Source of the DNA: Streptomyces sp. BK340
Lineage (GTDB): Bacteria > Actinomycetota > Actinomycetes > Streptomycetales > Streptomycetaceae
Direction of reading: 5' to 3'
NCBI RefSeq assembly: GCF_007827595.1
Contig: NZ_VISR01000018.1
Coordinates: forward strand, 141,278 to 205,277
Length of the DNA stretch: 64,000 nucleotides
In this document: positions 18,101 to 27,799 of the stretch, piece after piece
Numbering within the stretch: position 1 is the stretch's first letter
How the letters are laid out: each line of letters begins with the position of its first letter
Notes under the pieces: generated by a model
Told to the model about the DNA's origin: nothing
Databases searched by the model: none
What the model saw: the letters and a program-made list of their open reading frames with translations, nothing else
Position numbers and translations under genes: made by a program

Positions 18101-18179
18101 CACGGGCGAGCGCGTCGTTCAAGGTGTCCAACTCGTCGGTGCGGCCGACGAACACGGGACTCACGGACCTGGTCTCCAC
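15153..18179 (-). CDS. LuxR-family (LAL) ATP-binding transcriptional regulator
   Basis: About 1008 residues, the size of large ATP-binding LuxR regulators. The N-terminal AAA/NACHT-like ATPase has Walker A GGEAGVGKTRL at about residue 35 and a Walker B-like VVLVLEDLHWADA. The middle is a long alpha-helical, TPR-like region. The C-terminus is a LuxR helix-turn-helix: LTSRERDVLRLVSAGRTNRQ, then FISPKTASVHVSNILSKLG. Such proteins activate metabolic or antibiotic genes in an ATP-dependent way; the target here is unknown. Three start codons are possible: ATG 18191, GTG 18179 and GTG 18164. The last has the best ribosome site (GGAGACC), so the N-terminus is uncertain by a few residues. Confidence 0.92.
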   Translation of the reverse strand: METRSVSPVFVGRTDELDTLNDALARAAAGEPQALLLGGEAGVGKTRLVEEFAAAACRRAAVVAVGGCVEIGADGLPFAPFSTALRALREALPEEFAAAGAGQEEELARLLPELGEATSSRHDEQGMARLFELTARLLERVAAAHTVVLVLEDLHWADASTRHLLAYLFRTLRAGRLLVLATYRADDIHRRHPLRPLLAELDRLRTVRRIELARFTREEVGRQIAGIRAAEPDPAQVDEIFERSDGNAFFVEELAVAAIEGCCTGLTDSLRDLLLVRVEALPESAQGVARIVAEGGSTVEYRLLAAVARLVEDDLIEALRAAVGANILTATPGGDGYRFRHSLVREAVADDLLPGERSRLNRRYAEAVETDPTLVPADARVMRLASYWYHAHDAARALPAVLDASVVARRRHAYTEQLRLLERAMELWDAAPEEVRAALRPVDYTDVYPPCGCDPATTPLRYLDLMAEAAVAGRFCGERERALKIAKKALRLLQDEHDPLRAAWFWVQRSRLVQALARGDGWQELANAQDLVRGLPPSEVHADVLANVASWSMLHQPGSEAFAAAERAVEYARMVDAREIELNAQLTLGALMVDSGDVETGLAEMARVKQAALQEGVAHVVGRAYVNLPSELDSVGRSREAVPILREGLVFARRFGLLDSEAWIYGNLSDSLYALGKWDEAAEAAAGALGSAASAKPRGAGALRLAHIALARGDAAEAARQLSIALTHYGSHDPMPQVLLPVGRITIGVAAEEGRLLDARVELDRALAAGFPPGTQRYGWPLLLAAATTEADGRALPAAADGRAAVLDKLAEAARKLTTGAPVWDAYERWTRAELHRARGTDTAAVWSDVVTDFECLDRPYDLARVRRRLAQALLEEAAGDDERHRATELLRLAGAVAGHLGARPLADAVGRLAQRARLTLGHTPPGALDPAESLGLTSRERDVLRLVSAGRTNRQIAEELFISPKTASVHVSNILSKLGVAGRGEAAAVAHRLGLFPAEPLTAEAPG

Positions 18180-18307
18180 GGGCCCGAGCATCGCACGAGG
18201 TCCGGACGGCGGTGCACCCGTTTTCCACAGCTCCGGTGCGATCGTCGTACGAATCTGGGGCGGAGGACGGCCGACCCCCGTGCGGCCGCCCTCCACCCTG
18301 CCCGCGC

Positions 18308-18499
18308 TCACGCGGTGCGCGCGAGCCGGTGCCTGCGACGACGGTCGGTATGGGTCTCGGCATCCGCGGTGCTGTGCAGTGCGGCCTCCTCGCGGCGGGC
18401 GGTGCGACGGGAGCGCCGGACCTCGCGGGCGAGGCGCTCCTGTGCGGCCGCCCGCAGCAGCTCGGTGGAACGCACCCGGTGGAGTTCGTACTCGTACAT
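18308..18499 (-). CDS. Small basic protein of unknown function
   Basis: A 63-residue protein starting MYEYELHRVRSTELLRAAAQ, rich in Arg and Ala and probably one long helix with a basic tail. The start at 18499 is chosen over an upstream ATG at 18553 because GAAGGA lies at the right distance before it. Similar short MYEYELH proteins recur in Streptomyces, but no function is known. It lies upstream of, and on the same strand as, the LAL regulator gene. Confidence 0.65.
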   Translation of the reverse strand: MYEYELHRVRSTELLRAAAQERLAREVRRSRRTARREEAALHSTADAETHTDRRRRHRLARTA

Positions 18500-18629
18500 G
18501 ATCTGTCCTTCGGGAGAGGTGGTTTCGTGCTTCGCTTTCTGCGATGTCTCCACCTTCGTCTCCCAGGGGGGTGCGCCACATCGGGAGAGTTCCGCATCTT
18601 CGCGCGCGCGGGTGGCCGTTGACGCGCGT

Positions 18630-18680
18630 AAGGGGCCTCAGAGACTCCGTAAGGTACCTACGGATTCCCTAAGGCCCCTT
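18630..18680. terminator. Nested inverted repeat, probable terminator
   Basis: Outer arms AAGGGGCCT (18630-18638) and AGGCCCCTT (18672-18680) enclose a second perfect hairpin, CCGTA/TACGG (18647-18663), whose loop contains the palindrome GGTACC. It lies between the stop of the minus-strand membrane-protein gene (18696) and the next minus-strand gene, so it probably ends transcription of the former. Confidence 0.65.
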
Positions 18681-18695
18681 GGGACCTGCGGTTTC

Positions 18696-19289
18696 TCAGC
18701 CCGTCGAGGGCAGGGCGAGCAGCGCGTCGGAGTACTTCAGGATGGCCAGGAGCAGGCCGATGACGCCGAGCGAGACACCCGCCCAGGCGACCGACTTGAT
18801 CCAGGCGGCCTGCGGGCGGCCGGGGACGCCGAACGCGGGCCGGGCGAGCACGACCACGCCGGTGATCAGCGCGGCCAGCGCGAACAGGCCGGCCCACAGG
18901 GCGGTGGTGTGCCAGGCGTCGCCGTAGACCTCCTTGACCTGCTTGGCGACGCTCGCCGAGGACGAGGTCCGGAGCTGGCCGACGAGGGTCTCGCGGGCGG
19001 CCGCGACCGTGCCGATCCAGCCGCCGCTGAGCGAGACCAGGCCCAGTGCGGCGGAGACGACGGCACCGGCGCCCTGGCCGACCCCGGCGGGGGTCTTCTC
19101 CTGAGGCGCCGGCTCGGGCTCCCCGCCCTCCCCGGTGTCTTCCCCGGTGCTCTCGTCGGTGCTCTCGCCGGTCAGCTGCCCGTCCGGTTCCGCGGTGTCC
19201 GTCCCGGCCACCGCCTCGGCAGCCGCGGCCGTCTCCTGCGGTGCCTGCTCGTCGTCGGTCTTGGTGAGGTCCTCAGTCTTCGTTGCCAT
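18696..19289 (-). CDS. Membrane protein with acidic N-terminal tail
   Basis: 197 residues. The first 80 are acidic and low-complexity (Glu, Asp, Thr, Ala), with no membrane segment. Then come a weakly hydrophobic segment (GLVSLSGGWIGTVAA) and two clear ones (TTALWAGLFALAALITGVV and WAGVSLGVIGLLLAILKY). No catalytic motif is seen and I do not recognise a named family. The start gives MATKTEDLTKTDDEQ. It is in the same direction as the GNAT/MMPL pair but downstream, 35 bp after the GNAT stop. Confidence 0.75.
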   Translation of the reverse strand: MATKTEDLTKTDDEQAPQETAAAAEAVAGTDTAEPDGQLTGESTDESTGEDTGEGGEPEPAPQEKTPAGVGQGAGAVVSAALGLVSLSGGWIGTVAAARETLVGQLRTSSSASVAKQVKEVYGDAWHTTALWAGLFALAALITGVVVLARPAFGVPGRPQAAWIKSVAWAGVSLGVIGLLLAILKYSDALLALPSTG

Positions 19290-19324
19290 GCCCGGCACCG
19301 TACGGACGCAGTCTGAGAGGTCTC

Positions 19325-19900
19325 TTAATGATCGTCGTGCGCGCCACGCGCGCGTGCGGCCCGCCACTCCGGGGCCAGCACCGCCCAGAGCTCGGTGTTC
19401 GCGCGCACGCCCCGGTGCGGGTAGTTCTCCCGCAGGACGCCCTCGCGGCTCATGCCGAGGCGCCTGGCCACGTTGAGGCTGCCCTCGTTGGCGGCGGAGG
19501 CGTACCACTCCACGCGGTGCATGCCGCGCTCGTCGAACGCCCAGTCCAGCAGCACCCGCATGCCGCGCGTGACGAGGCCGCGCCCGGCCGCCGCCGGTTC
19601 CAGCCAGCAGCCGGCCTCGCAGACCCCGCCCGGGGTGTCCCAGACGCGGAACAGCAAGCCGCCGACGAGCTTTCCGTCCAGCCAGATCCCGTGCAGGCTG
19701 CCCGCGTCGGCGGCGCGCTTGTCGGCGTACGACTTCACCCAGGACCTGGCACCCGCCAGGTCGGACACCGCGTCCGCCAGACCGATGTGCCGGCCTATGT
19801 ACTCCCGCCCCCGGTCGATGTTCGCGAGGACCTCCTCGGCGTGCCAGACCTCCAGGGGGCGCAGTTCGGCGCCGTCCTCACCCAGGGATGTCGCGTACAT
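19325..19900 (-). CDS. GNAT N-acetyltransferase (RimJ/RimL-like)
   Basis: 191 residues with the RimJ/RimL type of GNAT fold. The acetyl-CoA loop appears near AAAGRGLVTRGMRVLLDWAF (RGLVTRG), followed by the usual MHRVEWYASAANEGSLNVAR and RLGMSREGVLREN. It should transfer an acetyl group to an amine; the substrate is unknown. The ATG at 19900 lies inside the end of the MMPL gene (23-bp overlap), with GGGAGGAG before it. The two genes are therefore translationally coupled and the enzyme may act with the exporter. Confidence 0.9.
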   Translation of the reverse strand: MYATSLGEDGAELRPLEVWHAEEVLANIDRGREYIGRHIGLADAVSDLAGARSWVKSYADKRAADAGSLHGIWLDGKLVGGLLFRVWDTPGGVCEAGCWLEPAAAGRGLVTRGMRVLLDWAFDERGMHRVEWYASAANEGSLNVARRLGMSREGVLRENYPHRGVRANTELWAVLAPEWRAARARGAHDDH

Positions 19901-22109
19901 CGCGCTGCTGCTCCTCCCGCAGTTCCTCCATGGACACCCTGCTGAGCCTCTCATGCGCGGCACGGCACTCGGGCGGCTCGATGCTGATACGCGGCAGCCT
20001 GCGCTCCAGCCAGCCGGGCAGCCACCAGTTGGCGGCACCGAGCAGGTGCATCAGGGCGGGCACGAGCAGGGTGCGCAGGACGAAGGCGTCGAGGGCCACG
20101 GCGGAGGCGAGCGCGATGCCGAACATGGCGATCACGCGGTCCCCGCTGAGCACGAAGGCGAGGAAGACCGAGATCATGATGACCGCGGCCGAGTTGATCA
20201 CCCGGCTGGTCTCGGCGAGTCCGACGCGCACGGCCCGCCGGTTGTCACCGGTCTCCAGCCACTCCTCGTACATCCGGCTGACCAGGAAGACCTGGTAGTC
20301 CATGGACAGCCCGAACAGCACCGAGACCATGATCACGGGCAGGAACGGCTCGATGGGGCCCTCCCGGCCGAGACCGAGCGGTTCGCTGCCCCAGCCCCAC
20401 TGGAAGACGGCGACGACGATGCCGAAGGCGGCGGCCACGGCGGCGATGTTCATCGCGGCGGCCTTCAGCGGGATGCCGAGCGAACGGAAGGCGACCAGCA
20501 GCAGCAGACAGCCGAGCCCGATCACCACGCCGATGAACAACGGCAGTTTGCCCACGATCACATCAGCGAAGTCGTCGTAGCTCGCCGTCACTCCGCCGAC
20601 GTGCACGTCGAGCGAGGTTCCGGTCTCCGCGCGCGGGAGCACCTCGGTGCGCAGCCGGTCGACGAGGTCGCTGGTGCGCTGCGACTGGGGCGCGGAGTCG
20701 GGGACCACGGTGAGGTAGGCGGTGTCGCCGCCGGAGTCGTACGTCACCGGGGTGACCTGGGCGACGCCCCGGGTGGAGCGCAGGGTGGTGTCGAGGCCGT
20801 CCAGGACGAGCTTGTCGTCGCCGCCGTCCACCCGGGTCACCAGGGTCAGCGGACCGTTCACGCCGGGGCCGAAGCCCTGCGCGAGGAGGTCGTAGGCCTG
20901 CCGTGTGGTGGACGAACGGGGGTCGTCGCCCTGGTCGGAGGTGCCGAGGTGGAGGGAGAGCGTGGGCAGCGCGAGCAGGGCGATGACGGCGACGGCGAGG
21001 GAGCCGAGCAGCTTGGGCCGGCGCTCCACGAACGCGGACCAGCGGGCGGCGAGACCGGTGGGCAGCTCGGGCCGCGGCCCGCGCCGGGCCAGCCGGCGCC
21101 GCTCACGGCGGCTGAGCGCGCGCGGTCCGATACAGGCCAGCAGGGCGGGCAGCAGGGTGACTGAGGCCGCGACGGTGAGGACGACGGTCAGCGACGCGGC
21201 GACGGCCACCCCGTCGAGGAAGCCCAGGCGCAGTATCAGCATGCCCAGCAGGGCGATGCACACGGTCGCACCCGCGAACACGACCGCGCGTCCGGTGGTG
21301 GCCACGGCGTTCGTGGCGGCCTCGGTGACGCTCAGACCGCGTTTCAGACCGCGCCGGTGCCTGGTCACGATGAACAGCGCGTAGTCGATGCCGACGCCGA
21401 GCCCGATCAGCAGGCCGAGCATGGGCGCGAAGTCGGCGACGGTCATGGCGTGTCCGAGCAGCCCGATGCCGGCGTACGCCGTGCCGACGCCGACCAGCGC
21501 GGTGGCGATCGGGAGCAGCGAGGCGGCGAGCGAGCCGAAGGCGAGGAACAGCACCACGGCCGCGACCGCCACGCCGACCACCTCGGCCGTGTGCCCGCGC
21601 GCGGACTCGGTGAGCCCGATGGCGCTGCCGCCCAGCTCCACCCGCAGCCCGTCCCGTTCGGCGGCCCTGGCGGTGCGCACGACCGCCTCGGCCTCGGACT
21701 TGCCGATGTGCTCGGCCTGCTGGGCGAAGGTGACGGTGCCGTAGGCCGTGTGTCCGTCGGCGCTGATCCGGTGGGCGCCGTGACGGCCGTACGGCCCGGA
21801 CACGGAGGCCACTCCCGGCAGGTCGGCGATCCGGTCGAGGGTGCGCGTCATGGTCCGCCGTACGGCGTGCGAGCGGACGGTGCCGTCGGTGGTGTGCCAC
21901 ACGACGGTGTCGCTGTCGCCGCCCAGGCCCGGGAAGCCCTCCTCGAGCAGCCGCGTGGCGCGTCCCGACTCGGTGCCGGGGACCTCGTAGTCGTTCGAGT
22001 ACGCAGAACCGGCCGCGGCGGCGGCCGCACTGACCCCGCCGAAGGCGAGCAGCCACAGCAGGACGGTGATCAGGCGGTGGCGGACACACCACCGCGCGAG
22101 GGCTGCCAC
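19878..22109 (-). CDS. MMPL/RND-family membrane exporter
   Basis: 743 residues, the typical length for actinobacterial MMPL proteins (ActII-ORF3-like). There is one N-terminal membrane segment (LITVLLWLLAFGGVSAAAAAA), a large extracellular domain, a bundle of five more, and the same plan repeated. Proton-relay Asp-Tyr pairs are seen in both halves: GLLIGLGVGIDYALFIVTRH and VLFGLSMDYQVFLVSRM. These proteins export lipids or polyketide-like compounds using the proton gradient. The GTG at 22109 has GGGAG upstream. Cargo is unknown. It is followed by an overlapping GNAT gene. Confidence 0.9.
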   Translation of the reverse strand: MAALARWCVRHRLITVLLWLLAFGGVSAAAAAAGSAYSNDYEVPGTESGRATRLLEEGFPGLGGDSDTVVWHTTDGTVRSHAVRRTMTRTLDRIADLPGVASVSGPYGRHGAHRISADGHTAYGTVTFAQQAEHIGKSEAEAVVRTARAAERDGLRVELGGSAIGLTESARGHTAEVVGVAVAAVVLFLAFGSLAASLLPIATALVGVGTAYAGIGLLGHAMTVADFAPMLGLLIGLGVGIDYALFIVTRHRRGLKRGLSVTEAATNAVATTGRAVVFAGATVCIALLGMLILRLGFLDGVAVAASLTVVLTVAASVTLLPALLACIGPRALSRRERRRLARRGPRPELPTGLAARWSAFVERRPKLLGSLAVAVIALLALPTLSLHLGTSDQGDDPRSSTTRQAYDLLAQGFGPGVNGPLTLVTRVDGGDDKLVLDGLDTTLRSTRGVAQVTPVTYDSGGDTAYLTVVPDSAPQSQRTSDLVDRLRTEVLPRAETGTSLDVHVGGVTASYDDFADVIVGKLPLFIGVVIGLGCLLLLVAFRSLGIPLKAAAMNIAAVAAAFGIVVAVFQWGWGSEPLGLGREGPIEPFLPVIMVSVLFGLSMDYQVFLVSRMYEEWLETGDNRRAVRVGLAETSRVINSAAVIMISVFLAFVLSGDRVIAMFGIALASAVALDAFVLRTLLVPALMHLLGAANWWLPGWLERRLPRISIEPPECRAAHERLSRVSMEELREEQQRDVRDIPG

Positions 22110-22263
22110 GGACGTGCTCCCGGGGGACGATTTGTGGATCTTTGGCAGGGAACCATCGTCCATAAACTGAACAGCCCGCAAAGAACGAATGAGCAACGCG
22201 GGACACTCTTGCAGGCGAAAGTGATCGTTTGCCGCGTTCGTGGGTTTATTCACAGGAGTGGGA

Positions 22264-22302
22264 GGGACGTCACAGGACAATCAGGTGAACTCTGTCGTCC
22301 CT
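22264..22302 (-). terminator. Possible terminator of the small membrane-protein gene
   Basis: GGGACG (22264-22269) and CGTCCC (22297-22302) are a perfect 6-bp pair, extended imperfectly inward (CACAG with CTCTG) around a long loop. It lies 45-83 bp downstream of the minus-strand gene ending at 22347. The rest of the 237-bp gap up to the MMPL start is less G+C rich and probably holds the MMPL promoter, but no clear -35/-10 pair was seen. Confidence 0.35.
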
Positions 22303-22346
22303 GCGGGTACCTTGGCGCGCTTCGCGACGCCGCTGCGCGCGACGTC

Positions 22347-22673
22347 TCAGTCGAACTGGTCGCCCAGTGCCATGACCATCGTCCCCAGGATCAGCAGCCA
22401 CAGCGCACGGCGGGTACGGCCCCTGGCACCGAGGACCGCGGCGAAGGCGCAGACGGCGGCGCCGAGGGCGTACGCGGCCGGTACGAGGGCCGGGGCGGAG
22501 CCGGTGAGCCGCAACACCGCGGCGGCCAGCCCGGCCAGACACAGCAGCACACCGGTGCCGGAGGCGATCCAGCGGGCCCGGCGGGCGTCCGAGACGTCGT
22601 CCGCCGGCTCCTCCACGTCGGATATGACGGGTTCGGCGTCGGTAGCGGTGTCGGAATCGGTGCGTCCACTCAT
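22347..22673 (-). CDS. Small three-TM membrane protein
   Basis: 108 residues. An acidic N-terminal tail of about 35 residues is followed by three hydrophobic segments: WIASGTGVLLCLAGLAAAVL, PAAYALGAAVCAFAAVLG and ALWLLILGTMVMALGDQF. No enzyme motif or named family is recognised. It is divergent from the methyltransferase gene across 76 bp and lies upstream of the MMPL gene on the same strand. Confidence 0.75.
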   Translation of the reverse strand: MSGRTDSDTATDAEPVISDVEEPADDVSDARRARWIASGTGVLLCLAGLAAAVLRLTGSAPALVPAAYALGAAVCAFAAVLGARGRTRRALWLLILGTMVMALGDQFD

Positions 22674-22749
22674 GGCGGGCGAGCGTAGCGCGTCCGGCCC
22701 GGGAAACCTGATGCGGGGCTGTGCCCCCGGCTGCTACCCATGGTCGCTT

Positions 22750-23547
22750 GTGACCGAGACAGCGAACACACCGGACGAACTCACCAGCCGCCTCACCCAC
22801 CCCCGCCGTCCCCGCAGCAGCCGTTACGACGCCCGCTGGGCCATCGAGAACCAGATGGGTCCGCACGCGCTGTGGCTGCTGGAGTGGCTGGCACCCACGC
22901 TCGGGCTGGACCAACTGCGGCCCGGCGCCCGGGTGCTCGACCTCGGCTGCGGCCGCGCGATGACCTCCGTCTTCCTGGCCAGGGAGTACGGCGTCCAGGT
23001 CACCGCCGCCGACCTGTGGGTGAAGCCCGACGAGAACGCCGTACGCATCGCCGAGGCGGGCGTGGCCGACCGCGTGCTGCCCGTGCACGCCGAGGCCCAC
23101 GCCCTGCCGTTCGGCGAGGGCGGCTTCGACGCGATCGTGTCCGTCGACGCCTACCAGTACTTCGGCACCGACGATCTGTACCTGCCCACGCTGACCCGGC
23201 TGCTGAAGCCGGGCGGGCGGATCGGCGTCGTCGTGCCGGCACTTCGGGAGGAGCCGACGGGCACCGAGCCGCCGGAGCACCTGAAGCCCTGGTGGGAGCC
23301 CGACTTCTGGTGCTTCCACTCCCCCGGCTGGTGGCGGCGCCACTGGACCCGCAGCGGGGCCGTCGAGGTCGAGGCGGCCGACTGGCAGCCGCACGGCTGG
23401 CGGGACTGGCTGCTGTGGTGCGAGGTGGTCGCGGAGGAGAGCACGGACGACTTCCACGTCCGGATGGCCGGCCGGTGCGCGGAGATGCTCCGCGCGGACC
23501 AGGGGCGCGCCCTCGGGTTCGTACGGGTCGTCGGGCGCCGCCCGTAG
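22750..23547 (+). CDS. SAM-dependent methyltransferase
   Basis: 265 residues with a class I methyltransferase domain: motif I VLDLGCGRAMTSVFLAREYG at about residue 60, an acidic residue after VTAADLW, motif II-like FDAIVSVDAYQYFG, and motif III LKPGGRIGVVVPAL. It should bind S-adenosylmethionine; the acceptor (small molecule, lipid or protein) is unknown. The start is uncertain. The GTG at 22750 gives TETANTPDELTSRL but has no good ribosome site; an in-frame ATG about 40 bases upstream is possible. Confidence 0.85.
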   Translation: MTETANTPDELTSRLTHPRRPRSSRYDARWAIENQMGPHALWLLEWLAPTLGLDQLRPGARVLDLGCGRAMTSVFLAREYGVQVTAADLWVKPDENAVRIAEAGVADRVLPVHAEAHALPFGEGGFDAIVSVDAYQYFGTDDLYLPTLTRLLKPGGRIGVVVPALREEPTGTEPPEHLKPWWEPDFWCFHSPGWWRRHWTRSGAVEVEAADWQPHGWRDWLLWCEVVAEESTDDFHVRMAGRCAEMLRADQGRALGFVRVVGRRP

Positions 23548-23554
23548 ACACATG

Positions 23555-23592
23555 CCTGGGGGGACACGCCGGTTCCGGTGTGTCCCCCCAGG
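23555..23592. terminator. Bidirectional terminator between the methyltransferase gene and gatB
   Basis: A 16-bp stem (23555-23570 with 23577-23592) with one G-T position, a 6-base loop and a run of six G/C pairs, 8 bp after the methyltransferase stop and 14 bp beyond the gatB stop. It serves two convergent genes. Confidence 0.88.
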
Positions 23593-23605
23593 GAGTGAAC
23601 GAACG

Positions 23606-25120
23606 TCAGCCCTCGCTGACGCCCAGCCTCTCCAGGATCAGTTCCTTGACGCGGGCCGCGTCGGCCTGACCCCGGGTCGCCTTCATGACCGCGCCGACCA
23701 GGGCGCCGGCCGCGGCCACCTTGCCACCGCGGATCTTGTCCGCGATGCCCGGGTTGCCGGCGATGGCCTCGTCGACGGCCGTGCCGAGGGCCGAGTCGTC
23801 GGAGACGACCTTCAGGCCGCGCTTGTCGACGACCTCGTCCGGGGTGCCCTCGCCCGCGAGGACGCCCTCGATGACCTGGCGGGCCAGCTTGTCGTTCAGG
23901 TCGCCGGAGCTGACCAGCTCGGTGACCCGGGCGACCTGCGCCGGCGTGATGGGCAGCTCGTCCAGCGACTTGCCCGACTCGTTGGCGCTGCGCGCCAGTT
24001 CGCCCATCCACCACTTGCGGGCGGAGGCCGCGTCGGCACCGGCCTCGATCGTGGCGACGATCGGGTCCAGCGCGCCGGCGTTCAGGATCGCCTGCATGTC
24101 GGTGGCCGAGATGCCCCACTCCGCCAGCAGGCGGGTGCGGCGGGCCAGCGGCATCTCCGGCAGCGCGGCGCGGATCTCCTCGACCCACTCGCGCGAGGGC
24201 GCCACCGGGACGAGGTCGGGCTCCGGGAAGTACCGGTAGTCCTCGGCCTCCTCCTTCACTCGGCCCGAGGTCGTCGACCCGGTGTCCTCGTGGAAGTGGC
24301 GGGTCTCCTGGACGATCGTGCCGCCGGAGGAGAGCACGGCCGCGTGGCGCATGATCTCGAACCGGGCCGCACGCTCCACGGAGCGCAGCGAGTTGACGTT
24401 CTTCGTCTCGGAGCGCGTGCCGAACTTCTCGCTGCCCTTGGGCATCAGCGACAGGTTGACGTCGCAGCGCATCTGGCCCATCTCCATGCGGGCCTCGGAG
24501 ACGCCGAGGGCACGGATGACCTCGCGCAGCTCACGGACGTACGCCTTCGCCACCTCGGGGGCACGGTCGCCGGCACCGACGATCGGCTTGGTGACGATCT
24601 CGATGAGCGGGATGCCCGCGCGGTTGTAGTCGAGGAGGGAGTGCTGGGCGCCGTGGATACGGCCCGTGGCACCGCCGACGTGCGTCGACTTGCCGGTGTC
24701 CTCCTCCATGTGGGCGCGCTCGATCTCCACGCGGAAGGACTCGCCGTCCTCCAGCTGCACGTCGAGGTAGCCGTTGAAGGCGATGGGCTCGTCGTACTGG
24801 GAGGTCTGGAAGTTCTTCGGCATGTCCGGATAGAAGTAGTTCTTCCGGGCGAAGCGGCACCACTCGGCGATCTCGCAGTGGAGCGCGAGACCGATCTTGA
24901 TCGCGGACTCGACGCCGGTCGCGTTGACGACCGGGAGCGCGCCGGGCAGGCCGAGGCAGGTCGGGCAGGTCTGCGAGTTGGGCTCGGCGCCCAGCTCGGT
25001 CGAACACCCGCAGAACATCTTGGTCTTGGTGCCGAGTTCGACATGGACCTCGAGGCCCATGACGGGGTCGTACGACGCCAGCGCGTCCTCGTACGACACC
25101 AGGTCGGTCGTGGTGGTCAC
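23606..25120 (-). CDS. gatB: Asp/Glu-tRNA amidotransferase subunit B
   Basis: tRNA-binding and kinase subunit of GatCAB, which turns Glu-tRNA(Gln) or Asp-tRNA(Asn) into the amide form. The 504-residue length is standard. The GatB signature begins YDPVMGLEVHVELGTKTKMF. A zinc-type Cys cluster follows (CGCSTELG and CPTCLGLPG), then YFYPDMPKNFQTSQYD. The C-terminal YqeY-like tail domain ends in VKELILERLG. The GTG at 25120 has GAGAGGGAAG before it. It is last in the minus-strand gatC-gatA-(small membrane gene)-gatB cluster. Confidence 0.97.
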   Translation of the reverse strand: MTTTTDLVSYEDALASYDPVMGLEVHVELGTKTKMFCGCSTELGAEPNSQTCPTCLGLPGALPVVNATGVESAIKIGLALHCEIAEWCRFARKNYFYPDMPKNFQTSQYDEPIAFNGYLDVQLEDGESFRVEIERAHMEEDTGKSTHVGGATGRIHGAQHSLLDYNRAGIPLIEIVTKPIVGAGDRAPEVAKAYVRELREVIRALGVSEARMEMGQMRCDVNLSLMPKGSEKFGTRSETKNVNSLRSVERAARFEIMRHAAVLSSGGTIVQETRHFHEDTGSTTSGRVKEEAEDYRYFPEPDLVPVAPSREWVEEIRAALPEMPLARRTRLLAEWGISATDMQAILNAGALDPIVATIEAGADAASARKWWMGELARSANESGKSLDELPITPAQVARVTELVSSGDLNDKLARQVIEGVLAGEGTPDEVVDKRGLKVVSDDSALGTAVDEAIAGNPGIADKIRGGKVAAAGALVGAVMKATRGQADAARVKELILERLGVSEG

Positions 25121-25136
25121 GGTGAAAACTTCCCTC

Positions 25137-25372
25137 TCAGCCCAGCAGGACGTCGTCGTCGCCCAGCCGCTTCAGCTCGCGGTAGAGGATGGCGAGGCCG
25201 GTGACGATCGCGACGGCGGACACGGTGGCGTCGATCAGCCGCAGCGTGTCGTGCTCGGCGCGCGCCTTCTTGATCTGCTTGGCCACACCGAACGCGCCGA
25301 ACGCGGTCCCGGCCATCGACAGGTACGTGCCGGACTTCGACTTCTTGAAGCCCTTGGCCTTGTTCAGTGCAC

Positions 25373-25376
<4 letters not shown>
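25137..25376 (-). CDS. Small membrane protein embedded in the gat operon
   Basis: 79 residues with a basic N-terminus (SALNKAKGFKKSKSG) and two hydrophobic stretches (YLSMAGTAFGAFGVAKQI weak; DATVSAVAIVTGLAILY strong). Its GTG start overlaps the gatA stop in a GTGA arrangement and its own stop is 16 bp before gatB, so it is translated as part of the operon. No function is known. Its constant coupling with gatA suggests a conserved actinobacterial gene, not a stray frame. Confidence 0.8.
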
Positions 25377-26869
<1,493 letters not shown>

Positions 26870-26871
26870 GG

Positions 26872-27168
26872 TCAGTCCTCCCCCAGGATCTGCGGCACCT
26901 TGAAACGCTGCTGCTCCTGGGCCGGGGCGCCGGAGAGCGCCTGCTCGGGGGTGAGCGAGGGACGGACCTCGTCCGGCCGCATGACGTTCGTCAGCGGGAG
27001 CGGGTGCGAGGTCGGCGGTACGTCTTGGTCGGCGACCTCGCTGACGCGGGCGACCGCGCCGATGATGTCGTCGAGCTGGCCTGCGAAGTGGTCGAGTTCT
27101 TCGGGCTTCAGCTCCAGACGCGCCAGCCGGGCGAGGTGGGCGACCTCCTCGCGCGTGATGCCAGGCAT
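26872..27168 (-). CDS. gatC: Asp/Glu-tRNA amidotransferase subunit C
   Basis: Small stabilising subunit that wraps around GatA at the GatA-GatB interface. 98 residues, the family norm, with the family start ITREEVAHLARLARLELKPEE and the later DVPPTSHPLPLTNVMRPDEV. First gene of the gat operon; the promoter should lie in the 104-bp gap before the cupin gene. Confidence 0.96.
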   Translation of the reverse strand: MPGITREEVAHLARLARLELKPEELDHFAGQLDDIIGAVARVSEVADQDVPPTSHPLPLTNVMRPDEVRPSLTPEQALSGAPAQEQQRFKVPQILGED

Positions 27169-27272
27169 GCAGCGATCCTCTGGGGTGAGTGTGTGTGGTT
27201 AGGGCCCAATCCTATGGGGCGGGCCCCGGTGCCCGTGAAACGGTTTGCCGGGGCCCCTCCGAGAGCACTCCG

Positions 27273-27767
27273 TCAGCGCCGCCTCGCGTCCCAGATCTCA
27301 CTCTTCAGGAAGTGGTTGTCGTACAGCTCCTGCACGTCCAGGAGGCTCTCCGGAGGGACCTCGCCGAGGGCTATGCGCTGCAGGTGGCGGAAGTACTCGA
27401 AGCGCTCGACGCCCGGTGTGATGACGATGAGCAGGTCGGCGTCGGCGCCGGGTACGGCGGCGAAGGCGTGCGGCTTGCCGGGCGGGACGATGACGAGGTC
27501 GCCCGGGCCGGCGGTGACGACGTCCTCGCCGGAGAGGATGTCGGCGGCGCCGTCCAGCAGGAAGAACATCTCGGCGGAGTTGTCGTGCCAGTGCGGCCTG
27601 GCACCGTCGGCGCCCGCCGTGAGGGTGACGCGCTGGGTGGACAGCGCGCCGCCGGTCCGGCTGCTGTCGGCCAGCAGGCGCACGGTGGTGGGCGCTCGGC
27701 CGACGACCTCGGCCTCGGCGTCTCGGACGATCACGGACTCGTCGAACTTCGGAACGAACAGCGACAT
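27273..27767 (-). CDS. Cupin-domain protein
   Basis: 164 residues with one cupin barrel. Motif 1 reads ARPHWHDNSAEMFFLLDGAA (two His and a Glu for metal binding) and motif 2 GDLVIVPPGKPHAFA (the His is present). Cupins range from dioxygenases to sugar isomerases and storage proteins, so no reaction can be given. The C-terminal tail VQELYDNHFLKSEIWDARRR is outside the barrel. The gene is 32 bp downstream of the DUF4267 gene on the same strand and may share its regulation by the divergent TetR protein. Confidence 0.87.
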   Translation of the reverse strand: MSLFVPKFDESVIVRDAEAEVVGRAPTTVRLLADSSRTGGALSTQRVTLTAGADGARPHWHDNSAEMFFLLDGAADILSGEDVVTAGPGDLVIVPPGKPHAFAAVPGADADLLIVITPGVERFEYFRHLQRIALGEVPPESLLDVQELYDNHFLKSEIWDARRR

Positions 27768-27799
27768 CCGGAAACCCCCTGGTGACGATGGTGCCGTGG

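Noticed and set aside
18180..18581. Longer LAL regulator starting at 18581
   Set aside because: The added residues overlap the small protein at 18308-18499 and show no similarity to the family; the FVGR start of the ATPase domain fits a start near 18164-18191.
14625..19316. A plus-strand open frame of over 1500 codons
   Set aside because: It runs through the end of the sugar dehydrogenase gene in another frame and antisense to the LAL regulator; no domain is visible.
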